64,000 nt of DNA from Nostoc sp. NIES-4103 (GCF_002368335.1 NZ_AP018288.1:2398208-2462207), one strand, 5' to 3'; numbered from the stretch's first letter, positions 8,076-16,948 are shown. The notes: a model not told the origin generated them from the sequence alone. Program-made: numbers and translations.

Positions 8076-9086
8076 CTACAGCAACATCAAAGCTACTTCT
8101 TTGGCAAAGTAAGTTAAAATTAAATCTGCACCAGCCCGTTTCATGCTGGTTAAGCTTTCCAAAATTACTTGCTTTTCGTCAATCCATCCCATCTCGGCGG
8201 CGGCTTTAATCATGGCATACTCGCCACTGACGTTGTATGCTGCAACTGGTAAATTTGTGGCTGCTTTTACCTGACATATGATGTCTAAGTAAGCTAGGGC
8301 AGGCTTGACCATCACGATATCTGCACCTTCGACAATATCCAGTTCCACTTCTTTTAAAGCTTCTCTAGCATTAGCTGCATCCATTTGATAAGTCTGTTTA
8401 TCACCAAATTTCGGTGCAGAATCTAAAGCATCTCGAAAAGGCCCATAGTAGGCAGAGGCATATTTTGCAGAGTATGCCAAAATTCCGACATTAATATATC
8501 CTTCTGCATCTAAAGCCTTGCGAATTGCACCGACTCTACCATCCATCATGTCAGAAGGTGCAACGAAATCTGCCCCCGCGGCTGCTTGGGAAAGTGCCAT
8601 TTTTACTAGTATTTCTACGGTTTGGTCATTGAGGATAGTGCCTTTTTTATCAACTAAACCATCGTGTCCGTGAGTCGTAAAAGGGTCAAGGGCAACATCG
8701 GTAATGACTACAATTTCTGGAACTGCTTGTTTAATGGCTTTGACCGTTTGCTGTACTAATCCCTGTGGGTTGTAACTTTCGGTGCCTGTGTCGTCTTTTT
8801 TATTTTCTGGGATGACGGGGAATAGTGCGATCGCATTAATTCCTAACTGAGATACTTGTGCTATTTCTTGAAGCAATAAGTCTAGAGAATATCGATAACA
8901 CCCTCTCATGGAAGCAATTTCTACTTTTTGTGCTTTACCTTCGGTGACAAACATCGGATAAATCAGGTCATCCACATTCAGAGTCGTTTCTCGCACCATC
9001 CGCCGCAGCGTTGCAGTACGACGTAGACGACGAGGACGTTGTAAGGGGTTCAACGGCTTGTCGGTAGTTGAAGAAACAGGCAACAT
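8076..9086 (-). CDS. hemB: porphobilinogen synthase, zinc-independent type
   Basis: 336 residues, full length for delta-aminolevulinic acid dehydratase, which joins two 5-aminolevulinates into porphobilinogen for haem, chlorophyll and bilin synthesis. The active-site lysines are in SAKYASAYYGPFRDA and MVKPALAYLD. The metal loop reads DVALDPFTTHGHDG (residues ~131-144), with Asp where zinc enzymes have Cys, so this is the Mg-type, zinc-free class. The gene starts 11 bases from a Zur/Fur-type box and leads the hemB-flavoprotein-COG0523 unit. A zinc-free HemB made under zinc shortage is a sensible replacement enzyme, but whether another hemB exists elsewhere in the genome cannot be seen here. 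Confidence 0.95.
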   Translation of the reverse strand: MLPVSSTTDKPLNPLQRPRRLRRTATLRRMVRETTLNVDDLIYPMFVTEGKAQKVEIASMRGCYRYSLDLLLQEIAQVSQLGINAIALFPVIPENKKDDTGTESYNPQGLVQQTVKAIKQAVPEIVVITDVALDPFTTHGHDGLVDKKGTILNDQTVEILVKMALSQAAAGADFVAPSDMMDGRVGAIRKALDAEGYINVGILAYSAKYASAYYGPFRDALDSAPKFGDKQTYQMDAANAREALKEVELDIVEGADIVMVKPALAYLDIICQVKAATNLPVAAYNVSGEYAMIKAAAEMGWIDEKQVILESLTSMKRAGADLILTYFAKEVALMLL

Positions 9087-9097
9087 AGAAGTTTTAT

Positions 9098-9114
9098 AGA
9101 ATGATAATCATTAT
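9098..9114 (-). promoter_or_regulatory. Zur/Fur-type operator upstream of hemB
   Basis: The core AATGATAATCATT (9100-9112) is the same as in the two other boxes of this cluster. It lies 12-28 bases upstream of the hemB start on the minus strand, a place where a repressor would cover the promoter or transcription start. Confidence 0.72.
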
Positions 9115-9625
9115 TATAAACTTGATAGGGATGTCTGGGAAGTAGCGATTATGAATCACCTCTGGTTATCCCCAACGACAGGTGCAGTTGGGGTGAAAAA
9201 CTTATAATTTGAACTGAAAACTAGGTATTGGGTTATGATGCGCGATGTTCACCAAGGGTTTGGGCGCGGTTTGAATCCCCAGTCCAGTCCCTAGTCACTA
9301 AGCTTGGCGTGGCGACAAAGGTTAAGCGTGTCTAGTTTCAGTGCAAAAGGTGCTGATTGGGTGATATTTACTTCTGTATGTGAATCTATGTTGGGTTTGA
9401 TTGGTTCTCAGTTAGAAATACCTGCTGAAAGTCCTTTTTTTGGTCTAGGTTTAGGTCAGCCGATTTTCACTGTACGTTATGAACAGATGAAGTTATGGGT
9501 TGATGCGCCAAAAGTCGTAGGACACAGAGCAAGTGTAGTTAGTTATCGATAAATAAGATGCGTTCGCCCTGGTAGAATGGGGTGATAGCGCTTTTTTAGC
9601 TGCCGATTTTTTAACAGCGTATTGA
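9115..9625. other. intergenic region with a possible small gene or remnant
   Basis: Contains a short CCAGTCC-type repeat near 9278-9295 and an open frame (9328-9552) listed separately. Otherwise nothing is recognised. Confidence 0.5.
9328..9552 (+). CDS. possible small hypothetical protein or gene remnant
   Basis: A 74-residue frame from a GTG preceded by AAGG at a reasonable distance. The translation (SAKGADWVIFTSVCESMLG, later LGLGQPIFTVRYEQ and VVGHRASVVSYR) has the look of a real protein rather than a shadow. It has no known family, no operon partner and weak initiation signals, so it could equally be the remaining tail of a larger decayed gene. Confidence 0.3.
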   Translation: MSSFSAKGADWVIFTSVCESMLGLIGSQLEIPAESPFFGLGLGQPIFTVRYEQMKLWVDAPKVVGHRASVVSYR

Positions 9626-10057
9626 TTAAGCTTGAGTATTATCAGTTGAGTTAGATTCTTGCCGCCACTGTTTGAGGATTAGTACTGACCAAAAAATAAA
9701 TCCTAATATACCTAAGCTAGTGAAGCCGTCAGTCCAGATAAACAGATGCATCTTTGCAGAAAACTGTGATATGGTTCCATAAAAGTAATGTCCAGGACTT
9801 GCTAGACCTGTGAATGAATAAATTAATAGGCAGCTATAGGCTAGCCAAAATCTTCGATATTTATACAACCAATACCCACTAATACCTACAACTGTTAAAA
9901 TCAGCCACGATTGATAAATTGAAGGGGGAGTGATCCAATCTGGTTGCGGATATTGCTCAATGAACAGATAATTATCAGTAAAGTGAATAGCTGTAGAAAT
10001 AATGCTGGCAATTAGCAGAACTTTCAATAAACTTTGACGTTTGAGTTCAACATTCAT
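9626..10057 (-). CDS. four-helix integral membrane protein, unknown function
   Basis: 143 residues with four hydrophobic segments (about 12-28, 48-64, 72-90 and 108-128), a short basic N-terminus and a polar tail, so it is an inner-membrane protein of roughly four helices. It contains aromatic motifs such as HFTDNY and SPGHYFYG. I do not recognise a family. Its upstream DNA contains a 93-base element that recurs before the large HEAT/NTPase gene, suggesting shared regulation. Confidence 0.6.
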   Translation of the reverse strand: MNVELKRQSLLKVLLIASIISTAIHFTDNYLFIEQYPQPDWITPPSIYQSWLILTVVGISGYWLYKYRRFWLAYSCLLIYSFTGLASPGHYFYGTISQFSAKMHLFIWTDGFTSLGILGFIFWSVLILKQWRQESNSTDNTQA

Positions 10058-10447
10058 AATCAGTTTTTTTTAATTTAAATTAGTTAAATTCTGTGACTGC
10101 ACGAGTTAAATACTTTATAAAATAGTTTGGACTAATTTTAATGCATACTAACAGTATTACTTAATTTGCAATAGTAATTTAGCTTAAGAAAGTCTAAAGT
10201 CTTTAATTAAATATTTGCTACATCTTATTCAGCCTTGATCCCAGCATTTAGAGCTAATTATTAACTCCTATCAAAAAGAAATATTTGTTTACATATTCCC
10301 CTTGTTTTAACCTTAATCTTTTCCTTCGACGAAAAGCGGCTTTGGTAATTGGTAATGGGTAATGGGCCAATTACCTATTACCAAATTTCTTGATTTTTCC
10401 CTACACCCAATCAGCCACCCCCAATACCCTGCCGTCCCCAGTCCCTT
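10058..10447. other. upstream region of the membrane-protein gene; patB 3' flank
   Basis: AT-rich. It contains the shared element at 10209-10301 and, near 10345-10440, heptamer-like repeats (GGTAATG, CCCCAGTCCC) at the end of patB. No gene is seen. Confidence 0.6.
10209..10301 (-). promoter_or_regulatory. conserved 93-base upstream element, copy 1
   Basis: This segment and 29218-29310 align along their whole length with about four in five positions identical by eye, including the 17-base run TCTTATTCAGCCTTGAT, CCAGCATTTA, and TATCAAA. Both copies lie upstream of minus-strand genes, and neither has a convincing open frame. It may be a shared promoter/operator or a small RNA region. Confidence 0.5.
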
Positions 10448-12037
10448 TTACGCAATATTCAGCACTTTGCGTAACAGTACTTGGTCTTCTGACTTGGCTT
10501 TTAGGCGACCGTTTTCTACATCTCGAATCCAGCTTTGGCTTTTACCTGTTAACTTTGCCAATTCCCGCTGCGAAAGTTTCAAACTTTTTCGCGCCTGCAA
10601 AATCTGTTCGCCAAGCAAATCACCTGTAGTTTTAATCTTTCTTCTGGTTTTGACAGTCCGTCGCTGCTTTTTGGGTGAATCAGAGTTTTGTTGTTCCCAT
10701 TCTGGTGGTAGTTCAAAGGATAAAATACGGGCATTCATCAGCAGATTCCACTTACCACGAGGGCCTGTATCTGTCAAACGAATTTCACCACCACCGTCAT
10801 TAATCCAAAATTCCAATGCTTCATCGGGATCTTCGGGAATTCCCATTAACTTTGCCCACAAAGGTTGTATTTCTATGGGGTAAGTTACTGGGTCAAAAAT
10901 TGGTTTGATGCCATGATGATTGAGAACTTCCAAGTCATTTTCAAATGTTCGCAGTAAACGTTTACGTTCTTCCCGTTGTCTACAAGCAACGTTGACTTTT
11001 TCTTCTCCGTAAGCGATGCGTAGTAAGGTAGGAACAGTGATGCGTTGTTCTTTACCCATTTTGGTTTTAAACAGCAACCACAGCATAAGTCTAACTGCTC
11101 CTTCATGTTGCTGCCAAATACTCATCACTGTGGTTAACAGTGTTTTAGGTAGATTACCATATTGATAAAATGCTGTTCGCTCTTTACATGCTTGTTTGTT
11201 GAGGAAATACTGGGCCCACATGCCTGCTTTGACTTTAAAAGTTAGCCCGACTAAATATTTACACCCCAAATCATCTTCTTGAAAGTGGTGCTGAATATCT
11301 ACCAAGTGCCACAGGCGGCTATTTTTTACTGAAAAGCCGTTGACTCGTCCTTGTTGGGGCCATTCAATGGAAACGATGAGTGAGCAAACTTGCTGTACAA
11401 TGTTTTTCATCAGAGCTAGTTTGGCATTTTTGCTCAGGTCTTTGCGTTTCTCCAAGCCTAAATATTTTTCAATTTGCCGTTCATCAATGGAAAACTCTTG
11501 TTCCCAAGCTTGATCTGAAGCTGTCGCATGGGCGGCAAATATCAGATGCATACAAGCGGCTCTAATGTCAAGTTGCTCAATTGCTGCTAAGTCACTGACG
11601 CGATCGCTAACTTTAAATGGATCTTGGAGGTGAAAAGCGATCGCACCCCTACCTTGCTTGACTTGTCGCCCGTAACATAAATAACCTTGTTCATCGATTT
11701 CCCAATTTAAAGATGTGCGCTGTGCTAATACGTTGCAAGCTTCCCAAATCACTATTGCACTTGCAAATGGGTTATTCTTCCCATTAGAAAATAAATCCGG
11801 GCTGGTAGCGTCTCTCGGTTCAACTTTACATCTCCCCTTTTTCGCCTGCCACGGCATGGGAGAATTAGTAGGACAAGCAATTACACATTGCGGTTCAGAA
11901 TAATAGCCCTCGCAGTTATTACAAAGACAAGGATCGATCCAGTATTCATCATTCTCTAGTTGGATTGCACCCGTAGGACATTGGGGACGGCAGTTGTCAC
12001 ATCCAACGCAACTGTTGTTAGGAATTGTATAAGGCAT
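10448..12037 (-). CDS. patB: heterocyst/nitrogenase regulator PatB (CnfR)
   Basis: 529 residues, the length I recall for Anabaena PatB. The N-terminus has bacterial-type ferredoxin motifs: C10, C13, C16 and C20 followed by P, then Cys 37, 39, 42, 51 and 55, enough for two iron-sulfur clusters. The C-terminus has a Cro/CI-type helix-turn-helix (LSQRELAKLTGKSQSWIRDVENGR, cut into LSQRELAKLTG and SQSWIRDVENG). PatB/CnfR is known to activate nif gene expression under low oxygen, the clusters probably sensing oxygen. Its neighbours (a nif-type ferredoxin and the second cytochrome oxidase, transcribed the other way) fit this role. Confidence 0.93.
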   Translation of the reverse strand: MPYTIPNNSCVGCDNCRPQCPTGAIQLENDEYWIDPCLCNNCEGYYSEPQCVIACPTNSPMPWQAKKGRCKVEPRDATSPDLFSNGKNNPFASAIVIWEACNVLAQRTSLNWEIDEQGYLCYGRQVKQGRGAIAFHLQDPFKVSDRVSDLAAIEQLDIRAACMHLIFAAHATASDQAWEQEFSIDERQIEKYLGLEKRKDLSKNAKLALMKNIVQQVCSLIVSIEWPQQGRVNGFSVKNSRLWHLVDIQHHFQEDDLGCKYLVGLTFKVKAGMWAQYFLNKQACKERTAFYQYGNLPKTLLTTVMSIWQQHEGAVRLMLWLLFKTKMGKEQRITVPTLLRIAYGEEKVNVACRQREERKRLLRTFENDLEVLNHHGIKPIFDPVTYPIEIQPLWAKLMGIPEDPDEALEFWINDGGGEIRLTDTGPRGKWNLLMNARILSFELPPEWEQQNSDSPKKQRRTVKTRRKIKTTGDLLGEQILQARKSLKLSQRELAKLTGKSQSWIRDVENGRLKAKSEDQVLLRKVLNIA

Positions 12038-12111
12038 AATGGCTCTTTTCCCAATTTAATCGTTGAGATGTCTGGCTCAGGTTTCCCCTGGATGTGTCCT
12101 TGATTGGGGGT

Positions 12112-12290
12112 TGGGTACTGGGGACTGGGGAATGGGGAATGGGTACTGGGGACTGGGGACTGGGGACTGGATACCGAGTTTCCCAATACCCAATCCCTAA
12201 TCCCCAATACCCAATCCCTAATCCCTATTGCCCCTAATCCCCACTTCCTTCGGTCGTGGGGGCCCCGAGTTCCCCAATACCCAGTCCCTT
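12112..12290. repeat. heptamer array with GGGGGCCCC element
   Basis: Repeated units of seven bases (GGGGACT / GGGTACT / CCCAATC types) run through the patB 5' side, followed by GTCGTGGGGGCCCCGAGTTCCCC split at its palindromic centre. Such arrays are the STRR class of heterocystous cyanobacteria. Open frames on both strands here merely translate the repeat. Confidence 0.75.
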
Positions 12291-12819
12291 TTAATTCATC
12301 ACTCACTACCAAATTATTACAGCAAGAATATTTTCTTAGCTGTAATAATTACTCACATCCGTATTCAGACTTCGCATCCAATTGGAAGCTATTTCAGGCT
12401 TTTAAACCGAGCCTAATTACTTCTTTATTAACTATACATTTCATAAAGATTTAGATAAGTTTGTTCACAATGAGCTTAGGATTCTTTCTTAATATTTCAA
12501 TAAATACTTAGCTTACGAACTTTTTTTATTTGACTTAAAAATATTACCCTAAAGCTTTTTGGCGTATGTTTATATCTATAGTACGTGACATTTAATTGAT
12601 TTATTAATAATTTTAATATTTAGGATAAATAAATATTCTGCAATAAACATTACATTTATTTGATAAGTTAACTCAGCTTGATGATTTGTGGCAACTTCAA
12701 AATATTACTCATACATTATTGGAAATTATAAAAACAAAATCATCATAGATAAATTGAGTATTATTGCCTCATAGAATTATGGTAAAAATCTGGCAATTTA
12801 ATAGATAAACCCATGAGTT

Positions 12820-12833
12820 GTATATCTAAATAC
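12820..12833. promoter_or_regulatory. candidate NtcA site (GTA-N8-TAC)
   Basis: The sequence GTATATCTAAATAC is an exact match to the nitrogen-regulator NtcA consensus and lies between patB and fdxB, about 400 bases before fdxB. A TATGCA hexamer sits ~19 bases downstream. In AT-rich DNA this pattern also arises by chance, so the call is weak. Confidence 0.3.
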
Positions 12834-13235
12834 TGTTTTAATGGCATTTTCTATGCAATTAGTACATGAAAATTTATTTCATTATTTATATAAATGCTAT
12901 TGCTAGAATTACAGACAATTTATTTGTATTATTTAACACCTGTTTACATGAATTATTCAGTAGAATATGGTTTATTTTTATAAGGTTTTTAAACTGTGCA
13001 AAATCTCATGCATGTTAAATAAGTATTTAACTCATAAAGATTGCTAAATGATTATTGAAAAAAACTTGCATTTAAAATATTAAATACTAAAAAAATGCAT
13101 GTTTTTTTGAGAAAGTCATCAAATTTTGATGAGTGGCAAATTAGTTGTTTAACAACAAAACAAGACAATAAGATTAGGCTAGGATGATGATTAAAGCACC
13201 AAAAATAATTAGGCAAAATCGCCGAGGAGCTATTC

Positions 13236-13529
13236 ATGGCAACACTAACAGGATTGACATATGGTGGTAAGACTTGGACACCTAAATTTGCCCAAGAAAT
13301 TGACAAAGACAAATGTATCGGTTGTGGCAGATGTATTAAAGTATGTGGTTATAATGTGCTGAGTTTGAAAGCACTCAATGAAGAAGGCGAATTTGTAGAG
13401 GATGAAGACGACGAAGAAATTGAACGGAAAGTCATGACAGTGGGTACTCCAGAAAATTGTATTGGTTGTGAAGCCTGTGCGCGGATTTGTCCGAAAAACT
13501 GCTACACCCATGCCGCATTGAACAATTAA
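13236..13529 (+). CDS. fdxB: ferredoxin III, nif-specific (2[4Fe-4S])
   Basis: 97 residues. Two four-cysteine clusters are seen: C27-x2-C30-x2-C33-x3-C37 and C75-x2-C78-x2-C81-x3-C85-P, separated by an acidic loop (residues ~48-63). This spacing and the N-terminal LTGLTYGGKTWTPKF are typical of FdxB, the ferredoxin linked to nitrogen-fixation clusters, thought to carry electrons in nitrogenase maturation or supply. GGAG before the start (GAGGAGCTATTC) gives a usable ribosome site. It is transcribed away from patB, which is likely its activator, and precedes the coxBAC genes. Confidence 0.92.
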   Translation: MATLTGLTYGGKTWTPKFAQEIDKDKCIGCGRCIKVCGYNVLSLKALNEEGEFVEDEDDEEIERKVMTVGTPENCIGCEACARICPKNCYTHAALNN

Positions 13530-14103
13530 GTATTTTGCAATTGTTCAAAGAAAGTTGTTGTAACAAGGGGACACTGTTAGAAAAAAGCGTGAATACGCCA
13601 AGCAAGGTAACTAGAGGGGAATAATAGATACTTTTCGGAACACTACACAAAGTTCACAGTAAACAAAAGCGTAAATCGTGAATTGTTAGTTATTAACAAA
13701 TATATACTTGCGGCTAATCTGGACTGAAAAATATTAGGACTAACGGTGTCCTCTTGAAAATAGTGAGTGGGGAGTAGGGAGTAGGGAATAGGAAAGAAGT
13801 TAAAAGATAATATTAAATTTTGGGGGAAGGATGTGAAAAAAATCTGGAAAAATCCCCCATTTTTTATATGTGTGAGATAGAAAAATAATAAGTGAAAAAA
13901 AGGGAATGGGAAATGGGAACTGGGGAACTCGGGGCCCCCACGACCGAAGGGAGTAGGGATTAGGGGCAATGGTGACTGGGAACTGGGGACTAGGAAAGTA
14001 TCTAGTTAACTAAAGAGCATTTTTATTCCTAATACCTAATACCCAGTACCCAGTACCCAATACCTAATACCTTTAACGATGGCTTACTGAGCAGGTAGGA
14101 TGT
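13530..14103. other. repeat-rich region between fdxB and coxB
   Basis: Contains heptamer-type arrays near 13765-13795, 13900-13995 and 14030-14075 and a reverse-oriented copy of the GGGGCCCCCACGACC element at 13927-13950. An AGGTAGGA sequence before 14104 could be the coxB ribosome site. No gene is seen. Confidence 0.65.
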
Positions 14104-15138
14104 ATGGAACAAATTCCTGTTTCACTATGGACTCTGGTAGCTGGAATAGTAGTTACAGCTATCAGTATTTGGATTGGTCATAACCACACTCTACTGCCGA
14201 TACAAGCATCGCAACAAGCGCCTTTGGTAGACGGATTTTTTAATATCATGTTTACCATCGCCATTGCTCTGTTTCTGGTTGTAGAAGGCACCATTCTGAT
14301 TTTTTTGGTTAAGTATCGTCGCCGTCGTGGAGATGATACCGATGGTGTGCGAGTAGAAGGAAATGTGCCGTTAGAAATTTTTTGGACGGCAATTCCAACA
14401 CTAATTGTCATTGGTTTGGGCATTTACAGCGTAGATGTTTTCAATCGCATGGGAGGTTTTGAGCCAGGGAGTCATCCTCATTCTGTGGCTCATGTTACCC
14501 AAATGCCAGGAAGCGCGATCGCAGCCACTCTGAATAATACCTCACAACCGACAACAGCCCCCGAAATTGGTCTTGGCGCGTCTCCCCAAACGCTAAATAA
14601 ACCAGCCGATTTAGTTGTCAATGTCAAAGGGATACAGTACGCTTGGCTATTTGACTATCCTGAAACTGGCATTAGTTCTGGAGAATTGCACATCCCCGTC
14701 GGTGCTGACGTGCAACTCAATCTCTCAGCACAAGATGTAATTCACTCATTTTGGGTGCCAAATTTCCGGATAAAACAAGATGCACTTCCGGGTATCCCCA
14801 CCCAGCTACGATTTGTCGCCACCAAACCAGGTACATATCCCGTAGTTTGTGCAGAATTGTGCGGCGGTTATCACGGTTCCATGCGGACACAAGTTGTTGT
14901 CCACACACCAGAAGAGTTTGATAGCTGGTTGACAGAAAACCAAATTGCCCAAAAGCAAGATTTACATCAAGCTGTTGCTGTGAGCGAGTCTCCGTCTTGG
15001 CGGTTTCCGGCGATGGAGAACTCGCGAACCCGAAGGGTGAACCCAGCCGACTTATCACCATCAGAGTTTCTTGCACCCCACACCCACAACATGGGAATTG
15101 ATGCAGCAACTCTCAAGTCAATGGTCAAGAGTCAATAG
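14104..15138 (+). CDS. coxB: cytochrome c oxidase subunit II (second, heterocyst-type set)
   Basis: 344 residues. Hydrophobic segments at ~8-27, 46-70 and 92-112 anchor the protein in the membrane; the periplasmic/lumenal cupredoxin domain carries the CuA ligands in HSFWVPNF and CAELCGGYHGSM. It accepts electrons from cytochrome c or plastocyanin-like donors and passes them to subunit I. It leads a coxB-coxA-coxC order downstream of fdxB and patB, like the heterocyst-specific cox2 operon that removes oxygen to protect nitrogenase. Residues ~294-314 are odd: their DNA matches a dispersed repeat found elsewhere in the window, so the C-terminal tail seems to have gained an in-frame insertion. 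Confidence 0.93.
   Translation: MEQIPVSLWTLVAGIVVTAISIWIGHNHTLLPIQASQQAPLVDGFFNIMFTIAIALFLVVEGTILIFLVKYRRRRGDDTDGVRVEGNVPLEIFWTAIPTLIVIGLGIYSVDVFNRMGGFEPGSHPHSVAHVTQMPGSAIAATLNNTSQPTTAPEIGLGASPQTLNKPADLVVNVKGIQYAWLFDYPETGISSGELHIPVGADVQLNLSAQDVIHSFWVPNFRIKQDALPGIPTQLRFVATKPGTYPVVCAELCGGYHGSMRTQVVVHTPEEFDSWLTENQIAQKQDLHQAVAVSESPSWRFPAMENSRTRRVNPADLSPSEFLAPHTHNMGIDAATLKSMVKSQ
14984..15045. repeat. dispersed-repeat fragment inside coxB
   Basis: The bases CGTCTTGGCGGTTTCCGGCG and CGAACCCGAAGGG match, in reverse orientation, parts of the repeat at 17080-17175, and TCTTGGCGGTTCCCG recurs near 38507. The fragment is bracketed by GCGAGTCTCC and GGAGAACTCGC, an imperfect inverted pair. The reading frame of coxB stays open through it. 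Confidence 0.6.
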
Positions 15139-15262
15139 TCAAGAGTCAAGAGTCAATGGTCAATGGTCAATAGTCAGTAGTTATGCAACTAACAACTGAC
15201 AACTGACAACTGACAACTAACAAAGGACAACTGACAACTGACAACCAACAACCGACAAAAAT
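15139..15262. repeat. heptamer array between coxB and coxA
   Basis: Units of GTCAATA/GTCAAGA type are followed by ACAACTG/ACAACTA units up to the coxA start. No ribosome-binding site of the usual kind is visible before the coxA ATG, so coxA may be translated by coupling or through an A-rich leader. Confidence 0.75.
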
Positions 15263-16948
15263 ATGACACAGGTAGAATTTCCACCAAATACACCACCAGA
15301 AAAAAAGAAACCCGAAATTCAGGTGGTTGCCCATAGTTCCCATCCGCAAGCGTGGAAATGGTACGACTACTTCACGTTTAATATTGACCACAAGGTAATT
15401 GGTATTCAATACCTCGTGACAGCGTTTGTATTTTATTTGATTGGTGGACTGATGGCCATGGCTATCCGTGTCGAACTAGCAACGCCAGAGGCAGATTTGC
15501 TAGACCCCAATCTCTACAACGCTTTCATGACTAATCACGGAACGATCATGATTTTCTTATGGATCGTTCCCAGCGCCATCGGGGGATTTGGCAATTTTCT
15601 AGTACCACTAATGGTCGGTGCTAGGGATATGGCTTTCCCGAAACTCAACGCGATCGCTTTTTGGTTAAACCCGCCAGCTGGTGCCTTGCTATTAGCTAGT
15701 TTCATCTTCGGCGGTTCGCAATCAGGTTGGACAGCTTACCCACCTTTGAGTTTGGTGACAGCACCAATCGCTCAAACTATGTGGATATTAGCGATCGTCT
15801 TGGTGGGAACTTCTTCAATTTTGGGTTCACTCAACTTTGTGATCACCATTTTGATGATGAAAGTCCCTAGCATGAAATGGGATCAGTTGCCTTTATTTTG
15901 TTGGGCAATCCTCGCAACTTCAGTTTTGGCGCTTTTATCCACCCCTGTGTTAGCAGCAGGTTTAATTCTGCTATTGTTTGATCTCAACTTTGGCACATCC
16001 TTCTTTAAACCAGACGCAGGTGGTAACGTCGTTATCTACCAACATTTGTTCTGGTTCTATTCTCACCCAGCAGTATATTTAATGATTCTGCCCATCTTCG
16101 GCATTATGTCGGAGGTGATTCCAGTTCATGCGCGCAAACCGATTTTCGGTTATAAAGCGATCGCTTATTCGAGTTTAGCCATCTGCGTTGTGGGTTTGTT
16201 CGTCTGGGTACACCACATGTTTACCAGCGGCACCCCCGGCTGGATGCGGATGTTCTTCACAATCTCTACCCTCATCGTCGCCGTTCCCACTGGTGTGAAA
16301 ATTTTCGGTTGGGTTGCGACTTTGTGGGGTGGTAAAATTCGGTTCACAAGCGCCATGCTGTTCGCCATTGGCTTGTTGTCCATGTTTGTCATGGGCGGCT
16401 TAAGCGGCGTGACGATGGGAACAGCCCCCTTTGATGTGCATGTCCATGATACATATTATGTAGTGGCACACTTCCACTACGTGCTATTTGGTGGTTCCGT
16501 GTTTGGCATCTACGCCGGCATTTATCACTGGTTCCCCAAAATGACCGGACGCAAGCTGAATGAAACCTGGGGCCGGATTCACTTTGCCCTCACCCTCATC
16601 GGCACAAACCTCACCTTTTTACCCATGCACGAGTTGGGTTTGCAAGGAATGCCCCGACGCGTTGCCATGTATGACCCCCAATTTATCGACCTCAATCAAA
16701 TTTGTACCGTTGGTTCAATTATCTTGGGGCTATCGGTAATTCCTTTCACCATCAACATCATCTACAGTTGGAGCAAAGGAACCTTAGCAGGTGATAATCC
16801 TTGGCAAGCTTTGACATTAGAATGGACAACCAGTTCACCACCAATCATTGAGAACTGGGAAGTGTTACCTGTTGTGACTCATGGCCCTTACGACTACGGT
16901 CATAGTGCAGAATTACAGCCAACAGCGACACCAGAAGTTAGCGCTTAG
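15263..16948 (+). CDS. coxA: cytochrome c oxidase subunit I (heterocyst-type set)
   Basis: 561 residues, a normal length for an aa3-type subunit I with about twelve membrane helices. Haem and copper ligands are visible: HGTIMIFLWIVPSAIGGFGN, the CuB His-Tyr motif WFYSHPAVYLMILP, HHMF, and the late HDTYYVVAHFHYVLFGG. It reduces oxygen to water and pumps protons at the haem a3-CuB centre. It lies 124 bases after coxB, separated only by a heptamer repeat, and belongs to the same likely transcript as coxC. Confidence 0.96.
   Translation: MTQVEFPPNTPPEKKKPEIQVVAHSSHPQAWKWYDYFTFNIDHKVIGIQYLVTAFVFYLIGGLMAMAIRVELATPEADLLDPNLYNAFMTNHGTIMIFLWIVPSAIGGFGNFLVPLMVGARDMAFPKLNAIAFWLNPPAGALLLASFIFGGSQSGWTAYPPLSLVTAPIAQTMWILAIVLVGTSSILGSLNFVITILMMKVPSMKWDQLPLFCWAILATSVLALLSTPVLAAGLILLLFDLNFGTSFFKPDAGGNVVIYQHLFWFYSHPAVYLMILPIFGIMSEVIPVHARKPIFGYKAIAYSSLAICVVGLFVWVHHMFTSGTPGWMRMFFTISTLIVAVPTGVKIFGWVATLWGGKIRFTSAMLFAIGLLSMFVMGGLSGVTMGTAPFDVHVHDTYYVVAHFHYVLFGGSVFGIYAGIYHWFPKMTGRKLNETWGRIHFALTLIGTNLTFLPMHELGLQGMPRRVAMYDPQFIDLNQICTVGSIILGLSVIPFTINIIYSWSKGTLAGDNPWQALTLEWTTSSPPIIENWEVLPVVTHGPYDYGHSAELQPTATPEVSA

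Larger units (their letters stand above)
12038..13235. other. long divergent intergenic region between patB and fdxB
   Basis: From 12100 to 12290 it holds a dense heptamer array (GGGGACT, GGGTACT and their complements) and one copy of the GTCGTGGGGGCCCCGAG element. From about 12310 to 13235 it is very AT-rich with no coding signal. It must contain the promoters of patB and fdxB; a GTA-N8-TAC site is noted at 12820. Long leaders are common for heterocyst genes. Confidence 0.6.

Noticed and set aside
12104..12454. Open frames in the patB upstream region
   Set aside because: They translate heptamer repeats (Gly-Trp-Gly-like and Pro-Asn-Thr-Gln-like runs), not a protein gene.
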